A DNA stretch of 19,624 bases from JAYRWN01 sp041917975. Lineage in GTDB: Bacteria; Bacteroidota; Bacteroidia; Chitinophagales; Saprospiraceae. This document shows positions 8,236 through 15,716 of the stretch, one piece after another. The position numbers and the translations under genes were made by a program. The stretch spans positions 1 to 19,624 of the forward strand of contig JAYRWN010000214.1 in the NCBI GenBank assembly GCA_041917975.1, written 5' to 3'. The first letter of the stretch is position 1, and every line of letters starts with the position of its first letter. The notes beneath the pieces are model-generated. The model worked only from the letters and a program-made list of their open reading frames with translations. It was not told where the DNA came from and made no database searches.

Positions 8236-8239
8236 AATT

Positions 8240-9910
8240 ATGAATTCTACTTCAACAATATTGGCGGTTATCATTGGCCTTCTCGCTGGCGGCGGAGTTG
8301 GCTTTTTTTTGGTCCGCTACCTCTTTACCCGCTCCAACCAAAGTAAATTAGACGAAATCAAGAAACGAACAGATCTGGCTCTGGAAGAAGCACGAGTATC
8401 AGCCACCCGTGTCATAACAGAAGCCGAAAACAAAGCAAATAAAATCATCAGTAGTGCTGAGAACCAACACGAAATGGTCAAACAGCGCAAGATCCAAGAA
8501 GCCAAAGACCGTTTTAACAAAATGCGCAGCGAATTTGACTCCGAAAAAGCGCAACATAAAATAGAACTTAAGGAACGCGAAATAGAGGTAGTCAATCGGG
8601 AAAGAGATATAAAGAAAAAGGCAGATGAATTTCAAGGTCAGATCGAAGGCCTGGAAGCTCGTGAATCGGATTTACGTGTCCAGCGCGAAAATCTGGATAA
8701 GCAAAATAAAATCTTCCAAAAAAAGAAAGAGGATTTGGATAACGCCATAGAAAAACAAGTGAAAGCGCTGGAAAATATTGCCCGATTGAGCGAACAGGAA
8801 GCCCGGGATCAACTGATGGAAGCGGTCAAGTCCAAAGCCGAATCTGATGCTATGGCTTATGTGAAGGAAGCTATGGAACAAGCTAAGGTAAATGCCAACA
8901 AAGAAGCTAAAAAGGTGGTGATCCAAACCATCCAAAGGATGGCCGCTGAATACACCATAGAAAATACCGTATCCGTGTTCAATCTGGATTCGGATGATGT
9001 CAAAGGACAAATTATCGGCCGTGAAGGTCGAAACATTCGGGCTCTGGAAGCAGCCACTGGGGCAGAAATAGTGGTCGATGATACGCCGGAAGCCATTGTT
9101 ATCTCCAGCTTCGACCCTATACGCCGGGAAATAGCCCGGTTGGCCTTAAAGCGTTTGGTGGCTGATGGACGGATTCATCCGGCGCGCATCGAGGAGGTGG
9201 TGAATAAAGTGAAAGATCAACTCAACGAACAGATTGTAGAAATCGGTGAACGTACCATCATCGACTTAGGCATCCATGGCTTAGATGCCTATTTGGTGAA
9301 AATGATAGGTCGGATGCGTTTCCGCAGCTCCTACGGTCAAAACTTACTCAAACATTCTATAGAAACGGCTAACTTATGCAGCATCATGGCCGCAGAACTT
9401 GGTCTCAATCCAAAACAAATTAAAGCGGCCAAACGTGCAGGTTTATTACACGACATTGGCAAAGTATCCGAAGAAGAATCCGAATTATCTCATGCCATTT
9501 TGGGGATGCAATTGTGTGAAAAATACAAGGAGCATCCGGCTATCTGCAATGCCGTGGGTGCCCACCATGATGAGATAGAGATGAATAACATTATTTCACC
9601 GATTATACAGGCTTGCGATGCTATTTCTGGTGCTCGCCCTGGGGCAAGACGTGAAATCCTGGAAAGTTATCTGAAACGCATCGGAGAACTGGAAGACCTT
9701 GCCATGTCCTACGAAGGCGTACAAAAAGCTTATGCACTGCAAGCTGGCCGTGAACTGAGGGTAATTGTGGAAAGTGATAAAGTAAGTGATGAATTTGCAG
9801 AAGATCTGTCATTCATGATCTCTCAAAAAATCCAAAATGAGATGCAGTACCCAGGACAAATACGGGTAACGGTCATTCGGGAAAAAAGAGCCACGGCATT
9901 TGCCAGATAA
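8240..9910 (+). CDS. rny: Ribonuclease Y
   Basis: Membrane-anchored endoribonuclease that starts mRNA decay and processing. The 556 residues show every expected part: a single N-terminal transmembrane anchor (about 7-28), a long charged coiled coil (about 32-235), a KH RNA-binding domain with its loop at 260-265 (GREGRN), and a metal-dependent HD domain with His404-Asp405 (LLHDIGK) and a downstream HHDE (442-445). The C-terminal tail (PGQIRVTVIREKRATAFAR) is typical. Length is slightly above the usual 510-520, the excess falling in the coiled coil. It is the last gene of the pheT cluster and is followed by a strong intrinsic terminator. The 60-nt gap after zapA holds a possible leader hairpin. 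Confidence 0.97.
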   Translation: MNSTSTILAVIIGLLAGGGVGFFLVRYLFTRSNQSKLDEIKKRTDLALEEARVSATRVITEAENKANKIISSAENQHEMVKQRKIQEAKDRFNKMRSEFDSEKAQHKIELKEREIEVVNRERDIKKKADEFQGQIEGLEARESDLRVQRENLDKQNKIFQKKKEDLDNAIEKQVKALENIARLSEQEARDQLMEAVKSKAESDAMAYVKEAMEQAKVNANKEAKKVVIQTIQRMAAEYTIENTVSVFNLDSDDVKGQIIGREGRNIRALEAATGAEIVVDDTPEAIVISSFDPIRREIARLALKRLVADGRIHPARIEEVVNKVKDQLNEQIVEIGERTIIDLGIHGLDAYLVKMIGRMRFRSSYGQNLLKHSIETANLCSIMAAELGLNPKQIKAAKRAGLLHDIGKVSEEESELSHAILGMQLCEKYKEHPAICNAVGAHHDEIEMNNIISPIIQACDAISGARPGARREILESYLKRIGELEDLAMSYEGVQKAYALQAGRELRVIVESDKVSDEFAEDLSFMISQKIQNEMQYPGQIRVTVIREKRATAFAR

Positions 9911-9935
9911 ATTAGATTAACCCAACATGAATTCT

Positions 9936-9976
9936 GTAGCCGGAAAAAAGTTTCTTTTGTCCGGCTACACTTTTTT
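9936..9976 (+). terminator. Strong rho-independent terminator after rny
   Basis: GTAGCCGGA (9936-9944) pairs perfectly with TCCGGCTAC (9960-9968). The stem continues past one A/G mismatch through AAAAG/CTTTT to a TTT loop, and T6 follows at 9971-9976. It lies 25 nt past the rny stop and separates the pheT-rny cluster from the ATP synthase operon. Confidence 0.9.
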
Positions 9977-10066
9977 AAGTGGTGTTGGTGATCTTGGCGA
10001 AGAGGTAACCATGTAAAAATCAAAAAATTAACACAGTATTGATTTTTTTAAACGGTCTAGATTCTT

Positions 10067-10074
10067 TACCTTCG
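10067..10074 (+). promoter_or_regulatory. Candidate -7 box of the atp operon promoter
   Basis: TACCTTCG matches the Bacteroidota -7 consensus TAnnTTTG at 5 of the 6 specified bases. It lies 29 nt before the atpB ATG, in the only sizeable non-coding gap between the rny terminator and atpB. A TTG at 10039-10041 is a possible -33 element, but the 25-nt spacing is long. Confidence 0.45.
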
Positions 10075-10098
10075 CCCCGTTTTTATAAAAAGGCGAAG
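10070..10098 (+). promoter_or_regulatory. Inverted repeat at the atp promoter and atpB leader
   Basis: CTTCGCC (10070-10076) is perfectly complementary to GGCGAAG (10092-10098). Between the arms TTTTT (10080-10084) can partly pair with AAAAA (10087-10091). The left arm overlaps the candidate -7 box. The right arm includes the only purine-rich ribosome-binding sequence (AAGGCGAAG), ending 5 nt before the atpB ATG. It could be an operator, or a leader hairpin limiting atpB translation if transcription starts upstream of it. Confidence 0.5.
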
Positions 10099-10103
10099 TC
10101 CGT

Positions 10104-11303
10104 ATGCGCTATCTGATTCTTATTTTGGTATTCTTTAGTGGCAGTATTATTCTTTTTGCTGATGAGCAGCAAAAAAAATCTGCGGAGGATACCACCCACA
10201 CCCATAGCGAATACGATGCTACAGCTACCACCATACATCATATCAGCGACGCCAACGTCTTGAATATTTTGAATCTTGTACAGATACCCCTACCATGTAT
10301 CGTATACGAAAAAGGCCATGGATTGAAGGTGTTCATGTCTTCAGTGTTTAAACCCGGGCATCATGATAATGGTCATTATGCCTATGATGGGTACGTATTA
10401 TTTGAGGGTAATTTGCACAAGGTGGAGGATCCTTCATTTCCTATGGGTAAAGTAGAGGTGGAATCCTTTGGGCATGGAGAGCATAAAACCATGTATTCTC
10501 AAGGCCGGGAATACCACATTTTGGGCCGCTCTACCCTGGATGGCGGCATGATGGGAGGTGAAAAAAACTCACCATTTTATGACTTTTCTATCACCAAAAA
10601 CGTATTGGCGATGATCTTGGTCGCTTTATTGGCGTTTTGGATGTTCAGTAAAGCTGCCCGGGCCTATACTCAACGCGATGGCCAGGCTCCTAAGGGATTA
10701 CAATCGTTTTTAGAACCATTATTTACCTTTATCCGGGATGAAGTGGCTATCCCATTTATTGGTAAAAGTAAATACCTGAAATACCTGCCTCTATTGATGA
10801 GTTTATTCATCTTCATTTTGGGCTTAAATTTATTTGGACAAATACCATTTTTTGGAGGAATCAATGCTACCGGTAACTTGGCCGTGACCATGGTGCTTGC
10901 TCTGGTGGTCTTTTTTATAGTTAATCTTAACGGTAAAAAAGACTATTGGAAACATATTTTTTGGATGCCGGGAGTGCCGGTATTACTTAAGCCATTATTA
11001 GCATTTGTGGAGGTATTAGGGTTGTTCATTAAACCCATTACCTTGATGCTTCGTTTGGCTGGAAACATAACCGCCGGACACATTGCTATCCTTAGTTTTA
11101 TCGGGTTAATATTTATTTTCGGGAAGGCCGGCGAAAGCTTTGGAGGAGGACTAGTTGGGACAGGGTTATCAGTCCCCCTGACTTTATTTATGATGTCGAT
11201 AGAGCTTATCGTAGCTTTTGTACAAGCTTTCGTGTTTACTATCCTCACGGCTTCATACATTGGCGCTGCCATTGAAGAACACCATCACGATGATCATCAT
11301 TAA
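10104..11303 (+). CDS. atpB: F-type ATP synthase Fo subunit a
   Basis: Membrane subunit providing the two half-channels for ion flow past the c-ring. The 399 residues are much longer than E. coli subunit a (271). The extra is an N-terminal extension: a signal-like hydrophobic stretch (about 2-18), then a His-rich soluble region to about 165, a layout I associate with Bacteroidota AtpB. Conserved functional residues are in place: the essential arginine at Arg317 in LMLRLAGNITAGHI, and SIELIVAFVQAFVF (365-378, Glu367 and Gln374) in the last helix. The protein ends in a short His/Asp tail (HHHDDHH). No atpI or atpZ lies immediately upstream. It is the first gene of the atpB-E-F-H-A-G operon, with atpE starting 24 nt after it. 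Confidence 0.97.
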   Translation: MRYLILILVFFSGSIILFADEQQKKSAEDTTHTHSEYDATATTIHHISDANVLNILNLVQIPLPCIVYEKGHGLKVFMSSVFKPGHHDNGHYAYDGYVLFEGNLHKVEDPSFPMGKVEVESFGHGEHKTMYSQGREYHILGRSTLDGGMMGGEKNSPFYDFSITKNVLAMILVALLAFWMFSKAARAYTQRDGQAPKGLQSFLEPLFTFIRDEVAIPFIGKSKYLKYLPLLMSLFIFILGLNLFGQIPFFGGINATGNLAVTMVLALVVFFIVNLNGKKDYWKHIFWMPGVPVLLKPLLAFVEVLGLFIKPITLMLRLAGNITAGHIAILSFIGLIFIFGKAGESFGGGLVGTGLSVPLTLFMMSIELIVAFVQAFVFTILTASYIGAAIEEHHHDDHH

Positions 11304-11327
11304 TTCATTCAATAAATCATTTTTAAC

Positions 11328-11537
11328 ATGAACAGTTTAATTGCTATTGGAGCCGGGTTAGCCGTTATCGGAGCAGGCATCGGCATCGGTATGATTGGTG
11401 GCAAAGCCATGGAAGGTATTGCCCGTCAGCCGGAAGCTGCAGGTGACATCCGCGCCGGTATGATCCTGCTGGCTGCTTTCGTAGAAGGGGCTGCCCTGAT
11501 TGCTATCCTGTTGTCCATCTTCATGCTGCAAGGTTAA
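11328..11537 (+). CDS. atpE: F-type ATP synthase Fo subunit c
   Basis: Proteolipid that forms the rotating c-ring. The 69 residues make two transmembrane helices joined by the polar loop ARQPEA (32-37). Helix 1 has the glycine-packing motif GAGIGIGMIGG. Helix 2 carries the essential carboxylate Glu53 (FVEGAALIAI). The helix-1 glutamine and the Ser/Thr next to the glutamate that are typical of Na+-coupled rings are absent, so I predict proton coupling. A terminator-like hairpin follows the gene, which may raise c relative to downstream subunits. Confidence 0.97.
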   Translation: MNSLIAIGAGLAVIGAGIGIGMIGGKAMEGIARQPEAAGDIRAGMILLAAFVEGAALIAILLSIFMLQG

Positions 11538-11547
11538 TTATGGCCTT

Positions 11548-11597
11548 TTAAGGATTGACCATATGGCGGTTGGCCGTGGCCAATCCTTAATTCTTTT
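11548..11597 (+). terminator. Terminator-like hairpin between atpE and atpF (attenuator or processing site)
   Basis: TTAAGGATTG (11548-11557) pairs perfectly with CAATCCTTAA (11581-11590). The stem continues past one mismatch with CCAT/GTGG (11559-11562 with 11576-11579). TTCTTTTT (11590s, ending 11597) follows at once. The geometry is that of an intrinsic terminator inside the operon, 11 nt after the atpE stop. Because the essential atpF-H-A-G lie beyond it, partial termination or 3'-end protection is more likely than full termination. Confidence 0.65.
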
Positions 11598-11628
11598 TAA
11601 AACTTTAAAAGATTAAAAAAACTAGACC

Positions 11629-12132
11629 ATGTTTTTTCTTTTTCCGCCCTTTCAACCCTCTTTTGGGTTAGCTTTCTGGTCCGTAATCATCTTTCTGGTT
11701 TTCTGGTATTTTATGGGCAAATTTGCTTTTGGTCCCATAGCCCGGGCGTTAGAAAGACGGGAGCAAGATATCCAAGGTGCCCTGGATGAAGCAAAAAAAG
11801 CACGTGAGGAAATGAATCAGCTGAAAGCTGAAAACGAAAAAATACTGGCTGAAGCCAGGGAAGAACGCGCCTTGATCCTGAAGGAAGCTAAAGATTCTAA
11901 AAACTCCATCATTAATGAAGCCCGTGAAAAAGCTAAAGAAGAAGCTGGGCGAATCGTAGCTCAAGCTAAAGTGGAAATAGACAACCAGAAGAAAACTGCT
12001 TTGGAAGAAGTGAAACGTGAAGTAGGGCTTTTGGCCATGGATATAGCGGAGAAGGTCATCCAACGCGAATTGAAAAGCCAGCAGGACCATGTGAAATACG
12101 TGGATGACTTGGTTAAACAATTAAACATCTAA
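11629..12132 (+). CDS. atpF: F-type ATP synthase Fo subunit b
   Basis: Peripheral-stalk subunit linking the membrane to F1 through delta. The 167-residue product has one N-terminal transmembrane helix (about 11-30, FGLAFWSVIIFLVFWYFMG) and then a continuous charged, Ala-rich helix (about 38-150) that forms the dimeric right-handed coiled coil. The C-terminal part (about 135-167) is the delta-binding end. Length is normal for a homodimeric b subunit. It starts 91 nt after atpE, the longest gap in the operon, which holds the terminator-like hairpin; atpH starts 6 nt after its stop. Confidence 0.96.
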   Translation: MFFLFPPFQPSFGLAFWSVIIFLVFWYFMGKFAFGPIARALERREQDIQGALDEAKKAREEMNQLKAENEKILAEAREERALILKEAKDSKNSIINEAREKAKEEAGRIVAQAKVEIDNQKKTALEEVKREVGLLAMDIAEKVIQRELKSQQDHVKYVDDLVKQLNI

Positions 12133-12138
12133 AAGAGC

Positions 12139-12699
12139 ATGTCAGTCATCCGTATAGCAGGACGTTACGCCAAATCATTGATAGATCTGGCGGTGGAACA
12201 AAATAAATTGGACAAAATAAAATTGGACATTGATCTGTTTCATTCCGCGTGTAAAAATCGTGAATTGCTTTTGTTGTTAAAAAGCCCCATCGTCCATGGG
12301 AGTAAAAAGCACAGTATCCTCAAAGCCATTTTCGCCGGTAAAGTAGATGACCTTACATTATCTTTTTTTAATATCCTGGTTACCAAAGGTCGTGAAAGTT
12401 ACTTGCCGGAAATAAGCGAAGAATTTTTAAACCAATACCGTCAAATAAAAAGCATTTCGGTAGTAAAATTATCTACGGCGGTGCCAATGGATGAAACGAC
12501 TTTGGATGCGCTACGAAAAAAATTGGTGGCTAGTCCTACTACCCAAAAGACTATAGAACTGGTTACAGTGGTAAAGCCAGGAATTTTGGGTGGATTTCAA
12601 CTCGAATTCGATAATAAACTTTATGATGCCAGCTTACAGCATCGGCTGGAAGAAATGCGTAAAACCATCGAAAAAAGACAATTTGTTTCGTCGATATAA
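12139..12699 (+). CDS. atpH: F-type ATP synthase F1 subunit delta
   Basis: Peripheral-stalk subunit (OSCP homologue) joining subunit b to the top of the alpha3-beta3 hexamer. The 186 residues show the family layout: an N-terminal helical domain (RIAGRYAKSLIDLAVEQ at 5-21, matching the usual R-YA-AL pattern) and a C-terminal domain with the signature VKPGILGGFQLEFDNKLYDA (about 144-163). Length is typical. It starts 6 nt after atpF and is followed by atpA after a 32-nt gap. Confidence 0.95.
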   Translation: MSVIRIAGRYAKSLIDLAVEQNKLDKIKLDIDLFHSACKNRELLLLLKSPIVHGSKKHSILKAIFAGKVDDLTLSFFNILVTKGRESYLPEISEEFLNQYRQIKSISVVKLSTAVPMDETTLDALRKKLVASPTTQKTIELVTVVKPGILGGFQLEFDNKLYDASLQHRLEEMRKTIEKRQFVSSI

Positions 12700-12731
12700 A
12701 CCTTATTAAAAATATCTAATACAGACTATAT

Positions 12732-14336
12732 ATGGTGGATGTAAAACCAGATGAAATATCAGCAATTCTTAAACAGCAATTGTCTGGATTTAAAACCGAA
12801 GCTGAACTGGAAGAAATAGGAACAGTGCTGCAAGTAGGTGATGGCATAGCCCGTGTTTATGGCTTAAATAATGCCCAAGCTAATGAATTGGTAGAATTTG
12901 AAACCGGAACAAAAGCGATAGTACTAAACCTCGAAGAGGACAATGTAGGGGTGGTATTAATGGGCCCTGGAGACGCCATCAAAGAAGGATCAACCGTACG
13001 CCGGACCCGCCAAATTGCCAGCATATCTGTCGGTGAAGGTTTTCTGGGCCGGGTAGTTAATCCTCTCGGTGAACCCATCGATGGCAAAGGACCTATTACC
13101 GGAAAAAAATATGAAATGCCCCTGGAACGTAAAGCACCCGGTGTTATCTTTCGCCGTCCGGTGAATGAACCACTCCAGACCGGTATCAAAGCTATCGATG
13201 CCATGATTCCCATCGGACGTGGTCAACGGGAGTTGATTATCGGTGACCGTCAGGTGGGAAAGACTGCCATCGCCATTGACACCATCATCAACCAAAAAGA
13301 GTTTTACGATCGCGGCGAACCCGTGTATTGCATCTATGTGGCTTCCGGACAAAAAGCCTCTACCATAGCTAAAGTGGCCAAGATATTTGAGGATTATGGC
13401 GCAATGCCATATACTATTATAGTGGCCGCTTCTGCCGCCGATCCGGCGCCTCTGCAGTTCTTTGCACCATTTGCCGGTGCAGCAATTGGCGAATTTTTCC
13501 GCGATACCGGGCGTCCGGCGCTTATCGTGTATGATGATCTGTCCAAACAAGCGGTAGCTTATCGCGAGGTTTCATTGTTATTGCGCCGTCCCCCAGGTCG
13601 GGAAGCTTATCCGGGTGACGTATTCTATTTGCATTCCCGTTTGTTAGAGCGGGCAGCCAAAATTATCGGTGACGATGACATTGCCAGGAGAATGAATGAT
13701 TTACCGGATTCCTTAAGAAACGCCAAAGATGATCATGGCCAACCCCTGGTGAAAGGGGGTGGATCACTAACCGCTCTCCCAATTATCGAAACCCAGGCCG
13801 GAGACGTGTCAGCATATATTCCTACCAACGTTATTTCGATTACAGATGGACAAATCTTTCTGGAGTCAGCCTTATTTAACTCGGGTGTGCGCCCGGCCAT
13901 TAACGTAGGTATCTCTGTAAGCCGTGTTGGGGGTGCTGCCCAGATTAAATCCATGAAAAAGATCGCCGGTACATTAAAATTGGATCAGGCACAGTTTCGC
14001 TCACTGGAAGCTTTTGCCAAATTTGGCTCGGACTTGGACCCAGCCACCATGGTGGTATTAGAAAAGGGCAAGCGCAATGTTGAAATCTTAAAACAACCCC
14101 AGTATTCGCCAGTAACTGTTGGCGACCAAGTGGCTATGATCCATTTAGGTACCAATGGCCTATTGCGCAATATTCCGGTAGAAAAAATTCAGGATTTCGA
14201 AGAATTGTTCTTGACTACCCTCAATACCCGTGTTCCGGAAGTCACCAAAAACCTGGCCAAAGGCTTGCTGGAAAAAGCCGACTTGGAAACCATCGAAAAA
14301 CTCGCTGCGGAATTGGAAAAACAATATGCAAAATAA
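12732..14336 (+). CDS. atpA: F-type ATP synthase F1 subunit alpha
   Basis: Non-catalytic nucleotide-binding subunit of the alpha3-beta3 head. The 534 residues contain the Walker A motif GDRQVGKT (171-178), Walker B ALIVYDD (263-269), RPPGREAYPGDVFYLHSRLL (286-305), the ETQAGDVSAYIPTN stretch (353-366), and the arginine finger Arg398 in ISVSRVGG that contacts the catalytic site in beta. Compared with E. coli alpha, the segment between LLERAAK and GSLTALP is about 15 residues longer (about 311-343), probably a surface loop. Everything needed for an active F1 is present. The beta partner (atpD) is not in the window, so it must be encoded elsewhere. Confidence 0.98.
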   Translation: MVDVKPDEISAILKQQLSGFKTEAELEEIGTVLQVGDGIARVYGLNNAQANELVEFETGTKAIVLNLEEDNVGVVLMGPGDAIKEGSTVRRTRQIASISVGEGFLGRVVNPLGEPIDGKGPITGKKYEMPLERKAPGVIFRRPVNEPLQTGIKAIDAMIPIGRGQRELIIGDRQVGKTAIAIDTIINQKEFYDRGEPVYCIYVASGQKASTIAKVAKIFEDYGAMPYTIIVAASAADPAPLQFFAPFAGAAIGEFFRDTGRPALIVYDDLSKQAVAYREVSLLLRRPPGREAYPGDVFYLHSRLLERAAKIIGDDDIARRMNDLPDSLRNAKDDHGQPLVKGGGSLTALPIIETQAGDVSAYIPTNVISITDGQIFLESALFNSGVRPAINVGISVSRVGGAAQIKSMKKIAGTLKLDQAQFRSLEAFAKFGSDLDPATMVVLEKGKRNVEILKQPQYSPVTVGDQVAMIHLGTNGLLRNIPVEKIQDFEELFLTTLNTRVPEVTKNLAKGLLEKADLETIEKLAAELEKQYAK

Positions 14337-14352
14337 TTAAGCGAACCAATAC

Positions 14353-15240
14353 ATGAGTGGTCAACTTAAAGAAGTACGCGAACGAATAAGATCGGTCATT
14401 TCGACTCAGCAAATCACCAAAGCCATGAAAATGGTTTCTGCTGCTAAATTGCGCAAAGCCCAGCAAGCTATTGTCCAAATGCGTCCATACGCAGACAAGT
14501 TGGCTGTCATGCTGCGCAACTTAATGGCCAGCATGGAGGGTGATGCAGAAATGGTGTTCAATCGGATTAGCAATCACGAAAAACCTCTGATAGTAGTCAT
14601 AACTTCTAACCGCGGCTTGTGCGGCGCTTATAATGCTAATATTATAAAAACCGCCACCGCTTACATTCAGTCCCATTTCCAACAACAACGACAGGAAGGC
14701 AACTTGACTTTCCTATGTATTGGTAAAAAAGGGAACGAGTATTTCCACAAACATTTTAAAGACTGTCGAATCATCAGTGATTTTGTACACCATGGCGAAA
14801 AACTGGTGCCTGAAGAAGTGACCGCCTTGGCCGTATACCTGCGGCAAGGATTTATTCAGGGGGATTTTGATAGTATCGACATTGCTTTTGGACGCTTCCG
14901 CAATGCAGCCATGCAGTACCCAGAAATTTTAAATTACTTGCCTGTACCTAAGGAAGCTGGCAAAGGGAAAAAGGTTAAAACCGATTACATTTTCGAGCCG
15001 GATAAACAAAAATTACTGGATTCACTGGTGCCGGCCATATTGGAAATACAGGTTCAAAGAGCACTATTTGATAACCAAGCTTCCGAACAAGGCGCTCGTA
15101 TGACGGCCATGGATAAAGCCACAGAAAATGCTGAAGAGCTGCTCAAAGAATTGCGCATAAATTATAACAAAGCGCGTCAGGCTGCTATTACTACTGAAAT
15201 ATCCGAAATAGTCGGAGGCGCCGCTGCACTAAGGGGTTAG
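14353..15240 (+). CDS. atpG: F-type ATP synthase F1 subunit gamma
   Basis: Central-stalk subunit that turns inside the alpha3-beta3 head. The 295 residues show the two ends that form the antiparallel coiled coil: N-terminal TQQITKAMKMVSAAKLRKAQ (about 18-37) and C-terminal ARMTAMDKATENAEELLKEL (about 252-271). Between them lies the Rossmann-like domain, with LIVVITSNRGLCGAYNAN (about 79-96) as its hallmark. Length is normal. It starts 16 nt after atpA. Instead of atpD and atpC, the next gene is convergent mgsA, so this is the end of the operon. Confidence 0.97.
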   Translation: MSGQLKEVRERIRSVISTQQITKAMKMVSAAKLRKAQQAIVQMRPYADKLAVMLRNLMASMEGDAEMVFNRISNHEKPLIVVITSNRGLCGAYNANIIKTATAYIQSHFQQQRQEGNLTFLCIGKKGNEYFHKHFKDCRIISDFVHHGEKLVPEEVTALAVYLRQGFIQGDFDSIDIAFGRFRNAAMQYPEILNYLPVPKEAGKGKKVKTDYIFEPDKQKLLDSLVPAILEIQVQRALFDNQASEQGARMTAMDKATENAEELLKELRINYNKARQAAITTEISEIVGGAAALRG

Positions 15241-15247
15241 GGGTATA

Positions 15248-15287
15248 AATCCTTGTGAACTCTGGTTTTTATCAGAACTCCTGGATT
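15248..15287. terminator. Weak hairpin between convergent atpG and mgsA
   Basis: AATCC (15248-15252) pairs with GGATT (15283-15287), and inside it TCTGG (15261-15265) pairs with TCAGA (15272-15276) around a TTTTTA loop. It fills the 51-bp gap between two converging genes, where a bidirectional terminator is expected. The stem is interrupted and has no U-run on either side. Confidence 0.3.
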
Positions 15288-15291
15288 GCAA

Positions 15292-15702
15292 TTAAGTCTT
15301 AGCAATTTTATCTGCCTCCTCCAACTCACGTTGCAAACCCAGCATGATATAACGTGCTGCCGCAGGATTGGTGGCTAAGGGTACGTTGTGCACATCACAG
15401 ATACGCATAAGCATTTGGACATCTGGTTCATGAGGGTGTTTATCCAAAGGGTCACGGAAAAAGATCACGGCATGCAATTGTTTGGTAGCTGCCATGGAGG
15501 CTATTTGGGCATCGCCACCTAAAGGGCCTGAGAGTAACCGGTGAACATCGATTCCGGCATCTTCGATATGTTTGCCAGTGGTCCCGGTGGCGTATAACGT
15601 TAGCCCAGTAAAAAAGCGGCGGTTTTGTAAGATGAAAGATACCATTTCAGGCTTTTTACCATCATGAGCAATTAATGCGACGGCAATATTTTTATGAGTC
15701 AT
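15292..15702 (-). CDS. mgsA: Methylglyoxal synthase
   Basis: Cytoplasmic enzyme converting dihydroxyacetone phosphate to methylglyoxal and phosphate, a bypass of lower glycolysis used when sugar phosphates accumulate. The 136 residues align end to end with the E. coli enzyme (152 aa) apart from a shorter N-terminus. Active-site residues are all present by that alignment: His13 and Lys17 (AHDGKK), the phosphate loop ATGTTG (38-43), catalytic Asp64 in SGPLGGDAQ, Asp84 in FFRDPL, and His91 and Asp94 in HPHEPDV. The ATG at 15702 is the natural start. The gene lies 14 nt downstream of the FGE-like lipoprotein gene on the same strand and is probably cotranscribed with it. Confidence 0.95.
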   Translation of the reverse strand: MTHKNIAVALIAHDGKKPEMVSFILQNRRFFTGLTLYATGTTGKHIEDAGIDVHRLLSGPLGGDAQIASMAATKQLHAVIFFRDPLDKHPHEPDVQMLMRICDVHNVPLATNPAAARYIMLGLQRELEEADKIAKT

Positions 15703-15716
15703 CTGGATTTTCTGAT

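Noticed and set aside
11328..11537. Na+-coupled c-ring
   Set aside because: The helix-1 glutamine and the Ser/Thr next to the essential glutamate that form the Na+ site are absent; the motif is VEGAAL.
12857..13550. Long open frames on the minus strand inside atpA, with similar ones opposite pheT, rny, atpB and atpF
   Set aside because: They lie antisense to strongly conserved genes, have no recognisable domain and no ribosome-binding site, and arise from codon bias of the real gene.
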